DNA of 64,000 bases from Homalodisca vitripennis (lineage: Eukaryota > Arthropoda > Insecta > Hemiptera > Cicadellidae). The stretch covers positions 134,430,001 to 134,494,000 of the forward strand of contig NC_060213.1 of the NCBI RefSeq assembly GCF_021130785.1, read 5' to 3'. The position numbers and the translations under genes are program-made. Of the stretch, positions 1-11,499 are shown piece by piece. The notes under the pieces are model-generated. The model was not told the DNA's origin, did no database searches, and saw only the letters and a program-made list of their open reading frames with translations. The stretch's first letter is position 1. Each line of letters begins with the position of its first letter.

Positions 1-1893
1 ATTTTCGGGTAAAACTCATAGAAATGGTTTTTTAAATCTTCTAAAAACCTTTATTTTTATTTTTTATAAATGTACCATCGGTGCTGTATGGGATAATTAC
101 ACAGTTTACACTTCTTCCGTCATTGACTGGACTAATAATAATATTGTCAAACGATTTGTATATTTAGTGATATCGGACAATATAAATATTATTGCGATAG
201 TAACAATCATAATCAATAATGAAATACACAGGTCATTAATAAATACAATTAAGAACAATAAAGCTACAAAGAAGGTGGAAATTTACGCTGAACACGTGCC
301 GGTTTGCCGTAAACAATAGAAAGACAATAAACCTTTCCTTATCTTGATGATAAGGCAAAGCATGAAGAACGGCTTTTAAAAGCACGACTTTTAAACAACA
401 GTTACAATCTTTCAAGTAATGATTGTGAAAGTGGCAACAGTTTTTAAATTTTAACAGAACTCATTCCTTTCTGCATGGAAAAAGTATGACGTATCTTTAT
501 CCAACGAATAAATTAATGTAAGAGCTCTCAACGAACAACCCTTTTTAATCCAGGGCTCGAGAGCCAATTTGCGAAAAAAGAAATTCTAAAAAATAAAAAA
601 TAGTCTCATTTTGGTTTAGGTCGAAATTGGAGGTTATCAAAACCGTTAATAATATGAAACACATATTTCTCAGCTTTTACTTTTCCTACCCTATTACATT
701 CCAAACCAACCATCAGGCACATGAATAATGATTTCCTCAACATCAGACAACTAGATTTCAGACTTAAACAGTCTTTGTGTAGTTAGCTGGCGTTGATGTA
801 ACACTTATTTACGTATGTGACGGTTACTTTTAAAGTATGCAAAGCTAAAAACATATGATTTTATATTTTTAACCCTCTTGATACCTTTCCATTTTGACCT
901 CCTAAACTAGCACTACTGACGGATGGATTTCTTCCAACGATTTCAGGATAAACCATTTTGTGTGCTCATACAATCCAAATAGGTTCTCCGCTTCTGGACT
1001 GAAGATCCAAAATGTAATTTGCTTCTTGTAAGCCTTCTCCAGAGTTCTCCATGAGGGTGTTGTAACACCGAAAACACTTTTGCCAATATTCATACCAGGA
1101 GGTGGCAAGAGTGTGTTAGACTCTGCGCAAACAATGAGTTATCAGTTTGACTAAGGCATACTTGGTCTTGGCCTTGGAATACATCGGTGCTAGTTGAAAA
1201 AGCACTTTGTTCCACAGCACAATTACCGCCTCACCGTCCTCACTCGACCATCACTTATGCATGAGGAACACAAGTGTCGGTGTACTGACCAGTTATTAAC
1301 ACAAGTGCTGTCAATAACGCCCTTCAGAGCGTGCAAAACTAATAATTAAGAGATTGTAGTACGACAAGTGCTAAGATAGTTTTGTCTGTCAATTCTAATA
1401 TAATATAATGTTGTGTTAGGGATTCCATTTGGAAATTAAAGAAAGATTTGGCTTAGATTGTGTGTTGAGACAAATAAGTTATTGTACTCGTCACAATGCC
1501 ATTTTAATTAGGTTACGATATAATGCACTAATGTGTTAAATGATCAAGTTTGTAATTGGAGAAGGAGCTCTTCTTATCAGAAAATCTATTTTGGATTACA
1601 TTTTTAAAAGATTAATTTCTGATGACATTAGTTTTCTTAAGAAATTGAATTTTTTTCAACAAATTTTTTCTAAATTTGTAAAGATTAACATATCGAGTAA
1701 CGATTCTGTTTAACGCAAAAGTCACTTAGTTAAATCTTTGCATTAAGCTTTTACGCTCAAAATAAGTAATTTAAAACTTCCAGCATATACGAAATATTTG
1801 CTAATAAATGAAAATTAACTAATACCTTTTGAATATCAAGACTTTGTAATAAATGTATAGACATTCTTGAAGTTGTTTGTACAGGGACATAAA
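1..1893. other. AT-rich intergenic or intronic DNA
   Basis: No supported gene. A 68-codon minus-strand ORF at 902-1108 has no recognisable motif. If the integrin gene runs left out of the window, this stretch is part of its large first intron. Confidence 0.5.
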
Positions 1894-1960
1894 TTTGCTA
1901 TTCTCGCTAGGAAGTTTGAAACCCCTCAAGAAATAAAATTAGCTACTAAGTACATTTAAC
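1894..1960 (+). repeat. 67-bp direct repeat, left copy
   Basis: Identical to 3388-3454, starting TTTGCTATTCTCGCTAGG and ending ACATTTAAC. The two copies flank the TTAA-type element exactly, like an extremely long target duplication. Confidence 0.9.
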
Positions 1961-3387
1961 CCTTTAACAGTCTCCGGTTGAAAAATCAACCACCTAATGT
2001 GCCTTTGTATGGGCAAGGAAATTTTATTACTTTTGCGGGAACAGTCTCCGGTTAAAAATTCAACCATTTACAATATGGTTCATAATTCGGTGACAGAGCA
2101 TGCAGTTGTCGTTCTTGTTGTTTCCTGTAGCTTGGTAGGTTGTATGGAAGCTTACTAATTTTGTTCAGCTTGCCTGTTGCTTCCTGTAGTCAGTTTTAAT
2201 CTGAAGAGTGGCAAATGGTTGATTTATCAACCAGAGACCTTTCCAGCTCGTGAACCAAGCACCAGTTTGTGTGATAGCGAGTTAATATCAAATTTATCTC
2301 CTGACAGGTAAATATGAAGTTCTTTGTAATAACTTAATTTTATTTACAATGTTTTAGACATTTGATTTATCAGTCATTTATCGTTGTCACCGTCACTTGA
2401 AATTATTTAACTACAATTTTGTCTTTGCTTCTACACTGAACCTAAAAATCATGACATTGGAAAATATTTATAAAAAAATATGTATAGTCCTTCAGAGTTT
2501 TACATACATTAGTATAACACTTTAAAATTATGACAAAAGATAAATTGGGGCGTTTTAAGATATAAATAATCAGTGCAGGTAAGATATTAGGCCAAAAGTA
2601 CAATAATAGGGTATTTACATGATAGAAAAATTTTACAAACTGTTATAATTTTCCACCATTACATAATTTTTCTGTTTGGAAACGTATTTTATGCTAATAG
2701 CTACCAAAACAAATAGACCTATGAAATAGTTTAGATATTTCTGTAACAAATAAAATTATTTTGTCTAAAAAATGAATAATTTATAGAATACTTCACTGTT
2801 GGCTGACTTTATACATGTTTGAAATATTTGGAGGACGTTTTAATTTTTTACTAAGTGTCATTTATACTCGTATTTTATTATCTAACTAAATGTTATATTT
2901 GTTTTTTCCTTTTTTACATAGGTACATTCATATATAAATATGGCCAATTTTATAAAAATATGTTTTAAAGGTGTAAATATGTACCACTGACAAGATTTTG
3001 TATCACAATATTGTGCAATTTTCAATTCTGTATAAATAAAAGGCAGTTTTTATGTTTTGCTAAATCTATTGTTTTAAATTTTCCTTCAATTTCATAAGTT
3101 TTCTAAGTGGTTGATTTTTAAACCGGTAAACACATACATAGTTCATTTTGCGGGAACGCTCTCCGGTTTGAAAATTCAACCGCCCTCTAAAAAATTAAAT
3201 AAACATAAAAAAAATTATTTAGTGATCTGTACTGTCTAGTGTTAGCATTTACAATGAAACAAAATCGTTAAAAATGTAAAACATGGTAAAAAAGTGGTTG
3301 GTCATTTCAAGATTTTCAGGGTGGTTGATTTTTCGACCGGAGAGCTTTCCCGCAAAATGGCAAAAATATTGTTTGCCCTATAAAGGG
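1960..3387. mobile_element. TTAA-type (piggyBac-like) non-autonomous element with repeated stem-loop motif
   Basis: Left end CCCTTTAACAGTCTCCGG preceded by TTAA (1956-1959); right end, read inverted, CCCTTTATAGGGCAAAC and then TCTCCGGTCGAAAAATCAAC. A motif TCTCCGGTTGAAAAATCAAC, itself a stem-loop (GGTTGA-TCAACC), recurs in both orientations at about 1970, 2044, 2222, 3113, 3162 and 3325. No transposase is present. Termini resemble piggyBac (CCC, TTAA target), but the right flank is not TTAA: it is a second copy of the 67 bp lying left of the element. Confidence 0.6.
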
Positions 3388-3454
3388 TTTGCTATTCTCG
3401 CTAGGAAGTTTGAAACCCCTCAAGAAATAAAATTAGCTACTAAGTACATTTAAC
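3388..3454 (+). repeat. 67-bp direct repeat, right copy
   Basis: Identical to 1894-1960. Beyond it the plus-strand frame continues in a protein-like way (IPSTHKELVKKNLASDTFTN, then RLKKGLKQPVVEKICK) up to a stop near 3580, with one in-frame stop near 3452. This suggests the element entered the remnant of an old coding sequence that I cannot identify. Confidence 0.85.
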
Positions 3455-3580
3455 ATATCCCATCAACACACAAAGAACTTGTTAAAAAAAACTTAGCATC
3501 TGACACTTTTACTAATGATGTAATAAAACGTTTAAAAAAGGGTTTAAAACAACCTGTAGTTGAAAAAATATGCAAATAGG
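3455..3580 (+). pseudogene. Unidentified coding remnant
   Basis: Reading the frame that starts in the 67-bp repeat (FAILARKFETPQEIKLATKY, stop, HIPSTHKELVKKNL...) gives about 60 residues of lysine-rich, helical-looking protein with one stop. The family is unknown. It may be a transposon or viral-type relic; this is speculative. Confidence 0.25.
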
Positions 3581-3742
3581 GTGTCTTTGTTAATGTTTAA
3601 AATAAAATAAAATATCCATACATGACGATAAGTCATGAAACTTCATTGAATCACCCATTTCCACCATAGCTACGTTATGTGTAGAAAACTCGGTTGCTCC
3701 ACCGTTCTTAGAGATTGTGTACTCGTATATCACATCGTAGTG

Positions 3743-4040
3743 CACTCAATTATGTACCTGATGAGACAATGAGAATATCTGTCCACCTAGATTACACCTA
3801 CCTAAATTATTTTGTAGTCTAGGTGTCTATAGATTAAAACGATGTAGTAAGTTCATTTTGAGCTTCTTCGTCGCTGTCATTTTTAGATCTCTTCAGACGA
3901 ACTATCTAACCTATCACATAGTTATTTACCTGAAGAAGAGATCAGATTGCAGATCTCGAAACGTAGTGTAACTGATTTTATCTTTCACTGAACGATGGCA
4001 AATGTCCGGAAAATCCTGTTTCCCTCACAATCCTTACATC
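3743..4040. repeat. Dispersed repeat, copy 1 (foldback arrangement)
   Basis: Segment 3743-3800 is inverted relative to 52140-52205 (shared core TCTCATTGTCTCATCAGGT on one strand), while 3855-3900 (AGATCTCTTCAGAC) is in the same orientation as 52255-52270. The 3' part (CTGAAGAAGAGATC ... GATCTCGAAACGTAGTGT) resembles the tails of non-LTR elements or SINEs and partly recurs near 17410. Confidence 0.5.
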
Positions 4041-6775
4041 GTCAAAAATAAACTTCATACTTCAGTATGATGTTCTTACATTGTTTAAACAATGTAAACA
4101 AACAAACAAGAGTGTAAGATTACAATATTCCCTCGTACTGGTGTAGGCTATTCGCCGAGCACTAAACCACGCTTAACGGGTTTACACCACGGTCCAGCCT
4201 CACATTCCCATAAATGCTTGACAACAAAATGTCCGACCTCTGATCCCAGCTGTTTACTCCGGGACTCCCGGTTTTTCCCCTCCGTTATGGAATTTCCCTC
4301 TTGCCAACCCCAGTTGTACCGCCCACGCCCGCCGTAACTCATGAGGGATATTACTATTGCACATGTTTACAGCTTGTAAATCACTTCCGAATTGTTTCTG
4401 ACTGTGGAAGGTTGGCACGTCCCAGCGACATCACCCCGGGGGGGGGGGGGTGAGTTGCAATTTTCTTTGTTTAAAAAATCCCAGTGATAGTGACGTAGTT
4501 CGTTTTTAAAGTATTTGTTTGCAAAAACGGCTTGATTTCAAAGATCTCCTAATTCCAATATATGTTTTTTTTTATTTTGGCGGGGGTTTTACGGTTTTGA
4601 AGGAACAATGCTGCTCACATTTTTAGGCATCCAACTAAAAATTTTTGATTGATTTCTTAAATGAAATTAAAAGCTGCATCATTGTGAGAAAAATCTCTAC
4701 AACTTAGCAACAACAAAATATAATGTTCCATTTTATATTAAACACACACACACACATACACACACACACACAAACCACTTATCTTATTTAAAGGTTTGTA
4801 TATGTTAGTTAAAGTACATCTTCAACCAAACCCCAATGTATTGTTATTGGATTTTTTTAAATAAAAACAAATATAATCAGCAGATTTGTACCGAAAGTAC
4901 ACTTGGTTTCCGATTGCATTAATTTATTTATAATTACTTCCCTTAAGGTACCTTCTCTTAAGAGAGGAGCCCACCAATCAAATTGTTACTCTACGAGAAA
5001 TCGTATATACTTAAAGACTTAAGCTGGAACATCTTAAAATCTGAACCACGCACAAACAGCTGAAGATATGTTATTGTTTTAGCATGTACATTAAACTAGA
5101 GGATAAAATATATTTTTATTTTTAAATATATAATTTCGTATTACATTTCATTTATAAACCAGTAATTTTAAAACATTTTAAATTACGAAGGATATATGTA
5201 GAAGGATGTAGTTGTACGCAAAGAACCATTCGTCACATAATAGCAACCAGTAACTAAAGCCTTTCAGCGCTATTTAACCAGATAGAAAGATAATATAAAG
5301 TAAGTAATTACGTGTCTTGGCCTCGTTAACTGACAATAACTTGATTTCTATTGCAAGTCTAACGGTTGTTTTTAAGTGTGTCAAACTAAAAAAAATATAG
5401 TAAAAAATCATCATTTAACATTTTAACCCTTTGATGGCATCCCGTTTCGACCACCACAAAACATTTCTTTGAGGAAATTATTTCTCGTTTGATTTCATGA
5501 AAAATCAGACTGCGTCGTTTTTTACAATGAAAATTATATCTCGACTTCTAGACTGTTGTTTGAAAGCCTCTTACCCCTTACTTTCCTATTTGTTGTCTGA
5601 TTATCATTGATCAATAACCAATACAATCCTTTTGAGACAATTTCAAGTGGGTTACGAACAACAGATGTATTGCACTGATCAACGTAAAACGTACCTGAAG
5701 GTTCGGTTACATGATGATATGGAACAACACGTGTCTATATTACATCCAAACAGTGAAGGCGATAAAAAATAGAGAAAACTCCACATGTTTCAATATGTCT
5801 GTATAATAATCGAGTTGCCTTCACTGCTTTGCCATACTATAGCCAGCCATAACTTACATCGCATACAACGTTTGGATGGAAACAGAAAGAAGGAAAGGGT
5901 AAAAAATAGTGTCAAGATATGGAACACGCTTTCCTGTTTCTGTATCACGCTGTATTTTACCACTTCCTCGATAACGCGAAGTTCTAGCTGGACGTATGTT
6001 GTTTTCTTAATTGTAAAACTTTTAACTTAAGATCAAAATTAAATACTTACTTGAAAAATAATACAGTTGTAGATATATACACCATGTCATTTTCGACTAC
6101 TTACTTAAATTCACAAAAACAACTCATAATAGAACATATGTATGCAAACTACATTTATATAGTTTAGAAAAAAAAACTAGTCACTACCAGATAATTGCTA
6201 TAAATTAACATAGGGTCGAAAATAAAATAATTCTCTGGACATACATTCTTAAAGCACTGTTAATATTGCACTTTAACCATGATTTCAATAATTTTGTGAG
6301 AGACATAGCATTACTATTAAAGACGAAACTATCTCTGTTTGCGTAAAAACATTTTAGTTGAATATAAACATTCGTAAATTTCATTCACGTTTTACCAACT
6401 CCCTATGCACAATTTTGTTAAACAGCGTTTTTCACATATGTTTGACGGACACATAAGCAAGAGTAAGGACGGATATACTCCTAAATAAGTTTTTTGATTT
6501 GGGTAACTATAGAGAGGGGTGCCAAAACTTAATCAATTGAAATTCAAACTCAACAAATAACCCCATTTATCATGAATAAAGTATAAAAGATTATATTCCT
6601 TTCCTGTCCCCGATATGTAGGGTTGGTGGATTAATTACACCACAACACACAGCCTCTGTAGCTCTGGTGCCCTAGAGACTTCTATTCATGATGCTCATAC
6701 TTTCTCTCGTTAAGTACAAAAATACTTAGGCAATTAAAGGTCCCAAATGACCAGTTCCAGTGGAAAGTAACGATG
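4041..6775. other. Non-coding DNA with simple repeats
   Basis: Contains a 14-G run at 4438-4451 and a CA microsatellite at 4741-4773. An isolated TTAACCCTTTGATGGC at 5422 resembles the termini of the TTAA-type elements, but no matching right end was found. No supported gene. Confidence 0.5.
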
Positions 6776-7042
6776 CGTGACGAAATTAGGCATTACGTCA
6801 CGAAATGACGACGATATTGGCCATTGCGTGACGAAAATCCAACGATATTGGCTATTGCGTCACGAAATGACGACGATACTGGCCATTGCGTAACGAAAAG
6901 GCACCGATATTGGCTATTGCGTCACGAAATGACGACGATACTGGCCATTGCGTAACGAAAAGGCACCGATATTGGCTATTGCGTCACGAAATGACGACGA
7001 TACTGGCCATTGCGTAACGAAAAGGCACCGATATTGGCCAAT
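6776..7042. repeat. Tandem array, 62-bp unit built from two ~31-bp halves
   Basis: Units start GTCACGAAATGACGACGATA at 6859, 6921 and 6983 (exactly 62 bp apart), with more diverged half-units before. Each half contains ATTGC-GT(A/C)ACGAAA and CGATA-TGGC(C/T)ATTG, so the array is rich in CG dinucleotides and half-palindromes. Confidence 0.9.
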
Positions 7043-7099
7043 TTCCCAAAATCTTCTACGTACCTTCCTGCTGGATTATTTAGCAGTATTAAAGGTACT

Positions 7100-7560
7100 A
7101 CGACCCTGATGTCCAGAAAGTACTAACGACACTGCTCGTTGACCTACCAACGAAGCAAGCAGCCGCGGGCCGAGACGAGTGGTCAGACAGACTGCCCAAG
7201 CTCGGGTCGCCCCACCCTCTCGCGAAACGACCGATTAAAACCCAATTCCCGACCCGAACTGCTCGTCTGACAGACCCATTAACCCGTTCATGCTAATAAC
7301 ACATTTTATCGGGGCTCGACGTAACGTAACGGCCAAACACTCAGATTGCCATTCATAATTGTAATAATTTAACGGACGCCCATTGTGAGTTCTATTAAAC
7401 CCATTAGCGCTAATGTTTGCTTTTCTTTGGCAATAATTATCGTTAAAAGCGCATTACAAAAGGGACGATTGCAGTTGTAGGTGGCGATGTTCCCACTTCG
7501 ATTAGCGATTCCTAGACTTCATTCTCTATTCTTAATGCCCTTCTCAGAACCTTGCGCGTT
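7100..7560. promoter_or_regulatory. GC/CpG-rich non-coding block, possible regulatory element
   Basis: No ORF. The DNA is markedly richer in GC and CpG than its neighbours and dense in ATTA/TAAT homeodomain-type sites (for example CCCATTAGCGCTAATG near 7400). An imperfect dyad pairs 7160-7200 with 7240-7270. It looks like a conserved regulatory element, but this cannot be shown from one sequence. Confidence 0.3.
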
Positions 7561-9900
7561 AGATTATATTTTGGGAAATCACGCAAAGAATGGCACACCA
7601 GTTTGTTATAGTAATAACTGAAATAAAATTACTAAATAAAGCGTTTTGCTGTTTCTTCTTAGCATAAATTATGAAACTAAATTTGTATAACATTAATTTT
7701 TATATATAAGTATTTTTTCAGTACCATTTTTGTCAAGTACATGTTTAATTCACATTTTATTTCACGTTTGATGCAGTTATAGATTATTTTAGTAAAATAT
7801 AGACCAAATTTACTGATTCACATTGTTCAAATTGTTAAAATTCGAGTAGTTGGTTACGGAAATATTGGTCGTAGGAGAATATAATTTCAAAACTAAACAT
7901 GCAACATAATTTTATAATGTAATTAGTTTCGAAACTTTCGTACTACTTTCCGACGATTATAGGAGAAGATATAGAAACAATCAAGTAATATAATAAATCA
8001 ACAAAGAAGACAGCGTTAAATTACCAAAAAGCTGGCAGCTTGAGATAAAGAAACAGTATTTATCACTGTTTAGTCAATTTTGTCTTTGATTGTTCATATG
8101 CAGTCAATAAAGTTACAGCTACGCCCCCATCAATCCATTTTTATAAGCAGATAGTTTTATTTGCAGTTTCGGCCTAACATCTGTTGACAGAATCTTCACA
8201 ATGAGGCCGCTATATTTCAAAATTGACTTCTGTAATAATGTTTCGATATGGTATGAACCGAAAACTTAGTTAATAGATATATTTTCCATCAATAAAATTT
8301 AAATAGTTTATTGCAATTCTACTAATAACTTAGCTTTGCTGAACATGAAAAAAGTAGTCTACGTATCTAGAATATTAACTCATCTTCAACAAAATTGATA
8401 AACATTTATTATGAAAGTCATTCAGTGTTCTTCATGTTCTGAGGAGAAACATTATCAATAAAACATAGTATACGCTACATCAACATATCAGAGTGAAGCT
8501 CGTGTGTTTCTCTCCCCCCCCCTTCCACCAACCATATGGACTGCCTCTCATACCTGTTTGGATAGTGTCTCATCACATGAGTCAGTAATGTTTGACTCAC
8601 CCAAATCCCTCACCGTTCAACAGAGGTAGTCTCATAGGCTACTGTGTTTTCCAGTAGAGGATCAATAAATGAACACTTAGTAAGATACAAGCCTTCTAGT
8701 ACTTTTAAGGCTGTCTATGAGTCTTAGAAGCAAATTTTTACAGAATATTGATAGCGTATCATAGGCGCACATACTACAACAAATAATAATATATTTCCAA
8801 ACTGCAAGATACATTGGACGGTATTTGTCCAATTTTATTTCAAAACGATTATCGGGAGAGTAACCTCTACTGAAAAAGACTAGTTTGGAGTTCCCCAAGG
8901 ATCAATATTAGAACCCATTTTATTCCATCTTTACTTAAATAGTTTTTATCGTACTTATGACCATGAAGTCATTGTAATTTCTATGTTGAATTTACTTGTA
9001 TATTTCCAAAGTATAATGTAAAAGAAATGTACATTTATTACGATATTCTTTTTTCTTAGGTTTGGTTTCCCAATTGTAGTGGAACATTATGCAATTTTCG
9101 TAAAACAAAAAAAAACCTTATTTTATAACTCATAACTGTTCAAATCATGTACATCATAGATTTTTGTGTGAGATCTTTGCCTGCAGGTGACTCACCCAGT
9201 GATCATAATATGACGGACCATCCTATGTTACCTTCTTATTTTCATGTATCTCACGTCTCAGCTCAAGAGCCACCGAACTGTAGATGTTAATCTACTAATT
9301 GTAATGAAGAATAAAACCCAGTTAGTAAAGTAACAGAACAAAAGGGTTGTAATCATATCAAAACAAACCATTCAAAATTAATACAGTTGAACAATACCGA
9401 ATAATAAAATAAGTTTTGACAAAACACACGTTATATAAACATACGATAGTTCGTATTAATTGATTATTAATCACACTAATAAAACCTTGGTTGGTTTAAG
9501 GTTTTGCAATGCAAGCCAAGTTTCAGATTTAAGATTCATCCTCACTGTCGTAGCCTTATTCATAAAAAAAATTCGCACTTTTACGAGCAGAAGTTGAAGA
9601 AGCCTTGTGTACACACATTTAGGGAACATATTTAAGCCGTTTAGTCTGAAAATATTTCCATCATCTCAATAATGTACCGGAACAATCAGTCTTTAAAAAT
9701 CAATTGAACAACCGCCTAGTACAGGAATGAATAGTTCTGAGAGATGTACCTTAAAATTGTTCAAAGATGAACGTTTGTTTCACTGTCAATATTCTTGTGC
9801 CATACAACACCTTGTTTTTGATATTTGTCAGATATGTTCACTATATTTTCTGCTAACCGTAGTGAACATTATTATAGTGACCGGTATAGCCTACTTTAAT
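7561..9900. other. AT-rich non-coding DNA
   Basis: No supported gene apart from a short reverse-transcriptase relic at 8884-8946, listed separately. Confidence 0.5.
8884..8946 (+). pseudogene. Non-LTR reverse transcriptase fragment
   Basis: The plus strand encodes FGVPQGSILEPILFHLYLN, the conserved RT motif 'GVPQGS-LGP-LF--YIN'. No flanking RT sequence remains readable, so this is an old fragment. Confidence 0.6.
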
Positions 9901-9904
9901 TTCT

Positions 9905-10260
9905 TGTTGTAAACAGCAACTGTGTGCGTACAGAGTCACTTTTGATGAATCCTGAACTCAGCGATTGCCAGACTGCTGACTGCCCACCTGGGAGTCGCAG
10001 GGTATCGGTGTGCGGGCGCGGCAAAACCCTCTTGGGGCAAAGGTCGAGCGCGGCCCTCGCTAGCCGTGATCCAGTTATTTCTGTCGGAGGTGGATACGCT
10101 TTATAAACAAATATTAAACGTCGAACAAATTGCGAAAGGGGCGGCCGACCTGCCAACTCGAGCTGTGGACGGGTGCCAGCCAAGATGGCGGCGCCCACTG
10201 CCCACTTTGTAACATTGTTATGTTTCAATAAACAGACGAAATCGCCTGTCCCGCGAAACT
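9905..10260. promoter_or_regulatory. GC-rich island, possible promoter or exon
   Basis: Strongly GC- and CpG-rich against an AT-rich background. It contains CCAAGATGGCGGCGCCCACT (about 10179-10198), a YY1-type/translation-start context, but the ATG opens only a short frame. Overlapping ORFs on both strands reflect base composition. It could be a promoter on either strand. Confidence 0.35.
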
Positions 10261-10410
10261 GAGGTTTGTAACAACGCGTGAAGCTTACGCTAAAATTAGG
10301 CCTAGCACGATCTTTATTTGTAAATACTCAGGGCAACTCCACGGTTACTCAGCATAACTATGTATAAAGTTACATTAATTGATGCTAGTATATATATATA
10401 TATATATATA

Positions 10411-10768
10411 TAGTTTAATAACTCATACTTAAATTATATAAATACTATTTATCCAACTACTGTAATTAAAATTAAACGGTTTTATTTGATCGCCGTTTAG
10501 TAAGTATAGATCTAGTAAAAGGATAATTTATCAATTTATCAACTGTATAATTTGTCAATTCTATCTATATATTAAATTCTATAAATGGCAATAGCCTTAT
10601 TTAATTTCAATAAACATTGAATCGCAAAAAGTACTTGCTTATATAATTATATTATATATTTACTATAATATAATTACTAAACGGCGATCAAATAAAACCG
10701 TTTAATTTTAAGTACAGTAGTTGGATATAAATATTATTTATATAATTTAAGTATGAGTTATTAAACTG
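10411..10768. mobile_element. 358-bp foldback MITE (TA target)
   Basis: Long terminal inverted repeats of about 94 bp (10411-10506 and 10673-10768) starting (T/C)AGTTTAATAACTCATAC, including AAACGG and CGATCAAATAAAACCG, and flanked by TA on both sides. The internal ~165 bp has no coding capacity. Likely a mariner/Tc1-type MITE. Confidence 0.85.
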
Positions 10769-10845
10769 TATATTACAGATTAACATATAGTCTACAATGG
10801 AGATTAGCCTACATGGGCAAGCAACCTGTGCGTAGGCAAATCATG

Positions 10846-10963
<118 letters not shown>

Positions 10964-11447
10964 TAGGACTTTATAGTCCTAGCTTCGCCTCTAATAAAGA
11001 TATTTTTCATTTAATTTTTTCATTTCATAACTCAGCTCAAATCAATATAAAACGAAGAATGTTCGTAATGACTTCGAAACAACGCGTTCGGGTGAATCCA
11101 TTTAAAAGACCTTGAATTATCAAACGTTCTAATTTTAACGCTATTAGAACAGTGCTTCTGATCCTTTGAAGCAGGTCAGCAGTTAAAGAAAAACAGAGTA
11201 ACAGTTATTTAAAGTGAAGGGTTTCTCATAAATCTACAATTAATGGCTTACAGTGATTTAAAAATGTAGTTCGTAGTCAATTTTTTATATTTCATCAAAC
11301 AAGTTTGAAATTTCATATGAATCGCTATTTCATAGATGTCCTATTAATTGACGCGACTAAGTATTGTTCACTACTAAAGAAAAAAATCAATATTTACAAT
11401 CCATAATTATAAATACAAGTACAATAAGTGTTATGTACTTACACCTG

Positions 11448-11493
11448 TAAAGTTTATTTGCAGTAGTAACCTTACTACTGCAAATAAACTTTA
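11448..11493. repeat. Perfect 22-bp hairpin, 2-nt loop
   Basis: TAAAGTTTATTTGCAGTAGT(AA) at 11448-11469 is followed, after CC, by its exact reverse complement to 11493. The loop is too tight for a normal miRNA precursor. Confidence 0.95.
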
Positions 11494-11499
11494 TTATTA

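Noticed and set aside
902..1108. 68-codon minus-strand ORF
   Set aside because: Reads like protein in part, but no family recognised and no neighbours to support it.
4148..4342. 64-codon minus-strand ORF, Gly/Trp-rich
   Set aside because: No motif, no splice sites or signals; probably GC-rich repeat DNA.
9896..10228. 110-codon minus-strand ORF
   Set aside because: Lies in a GC-rich island where several frames are open. No domain, and no integrin-type motif that would make it the next integrin exon.
11448..11493. miRNA precursor
   Set aside because: A loop of 2 nt and a perfect stem of 22 bp do not fit a Dicer substrate.
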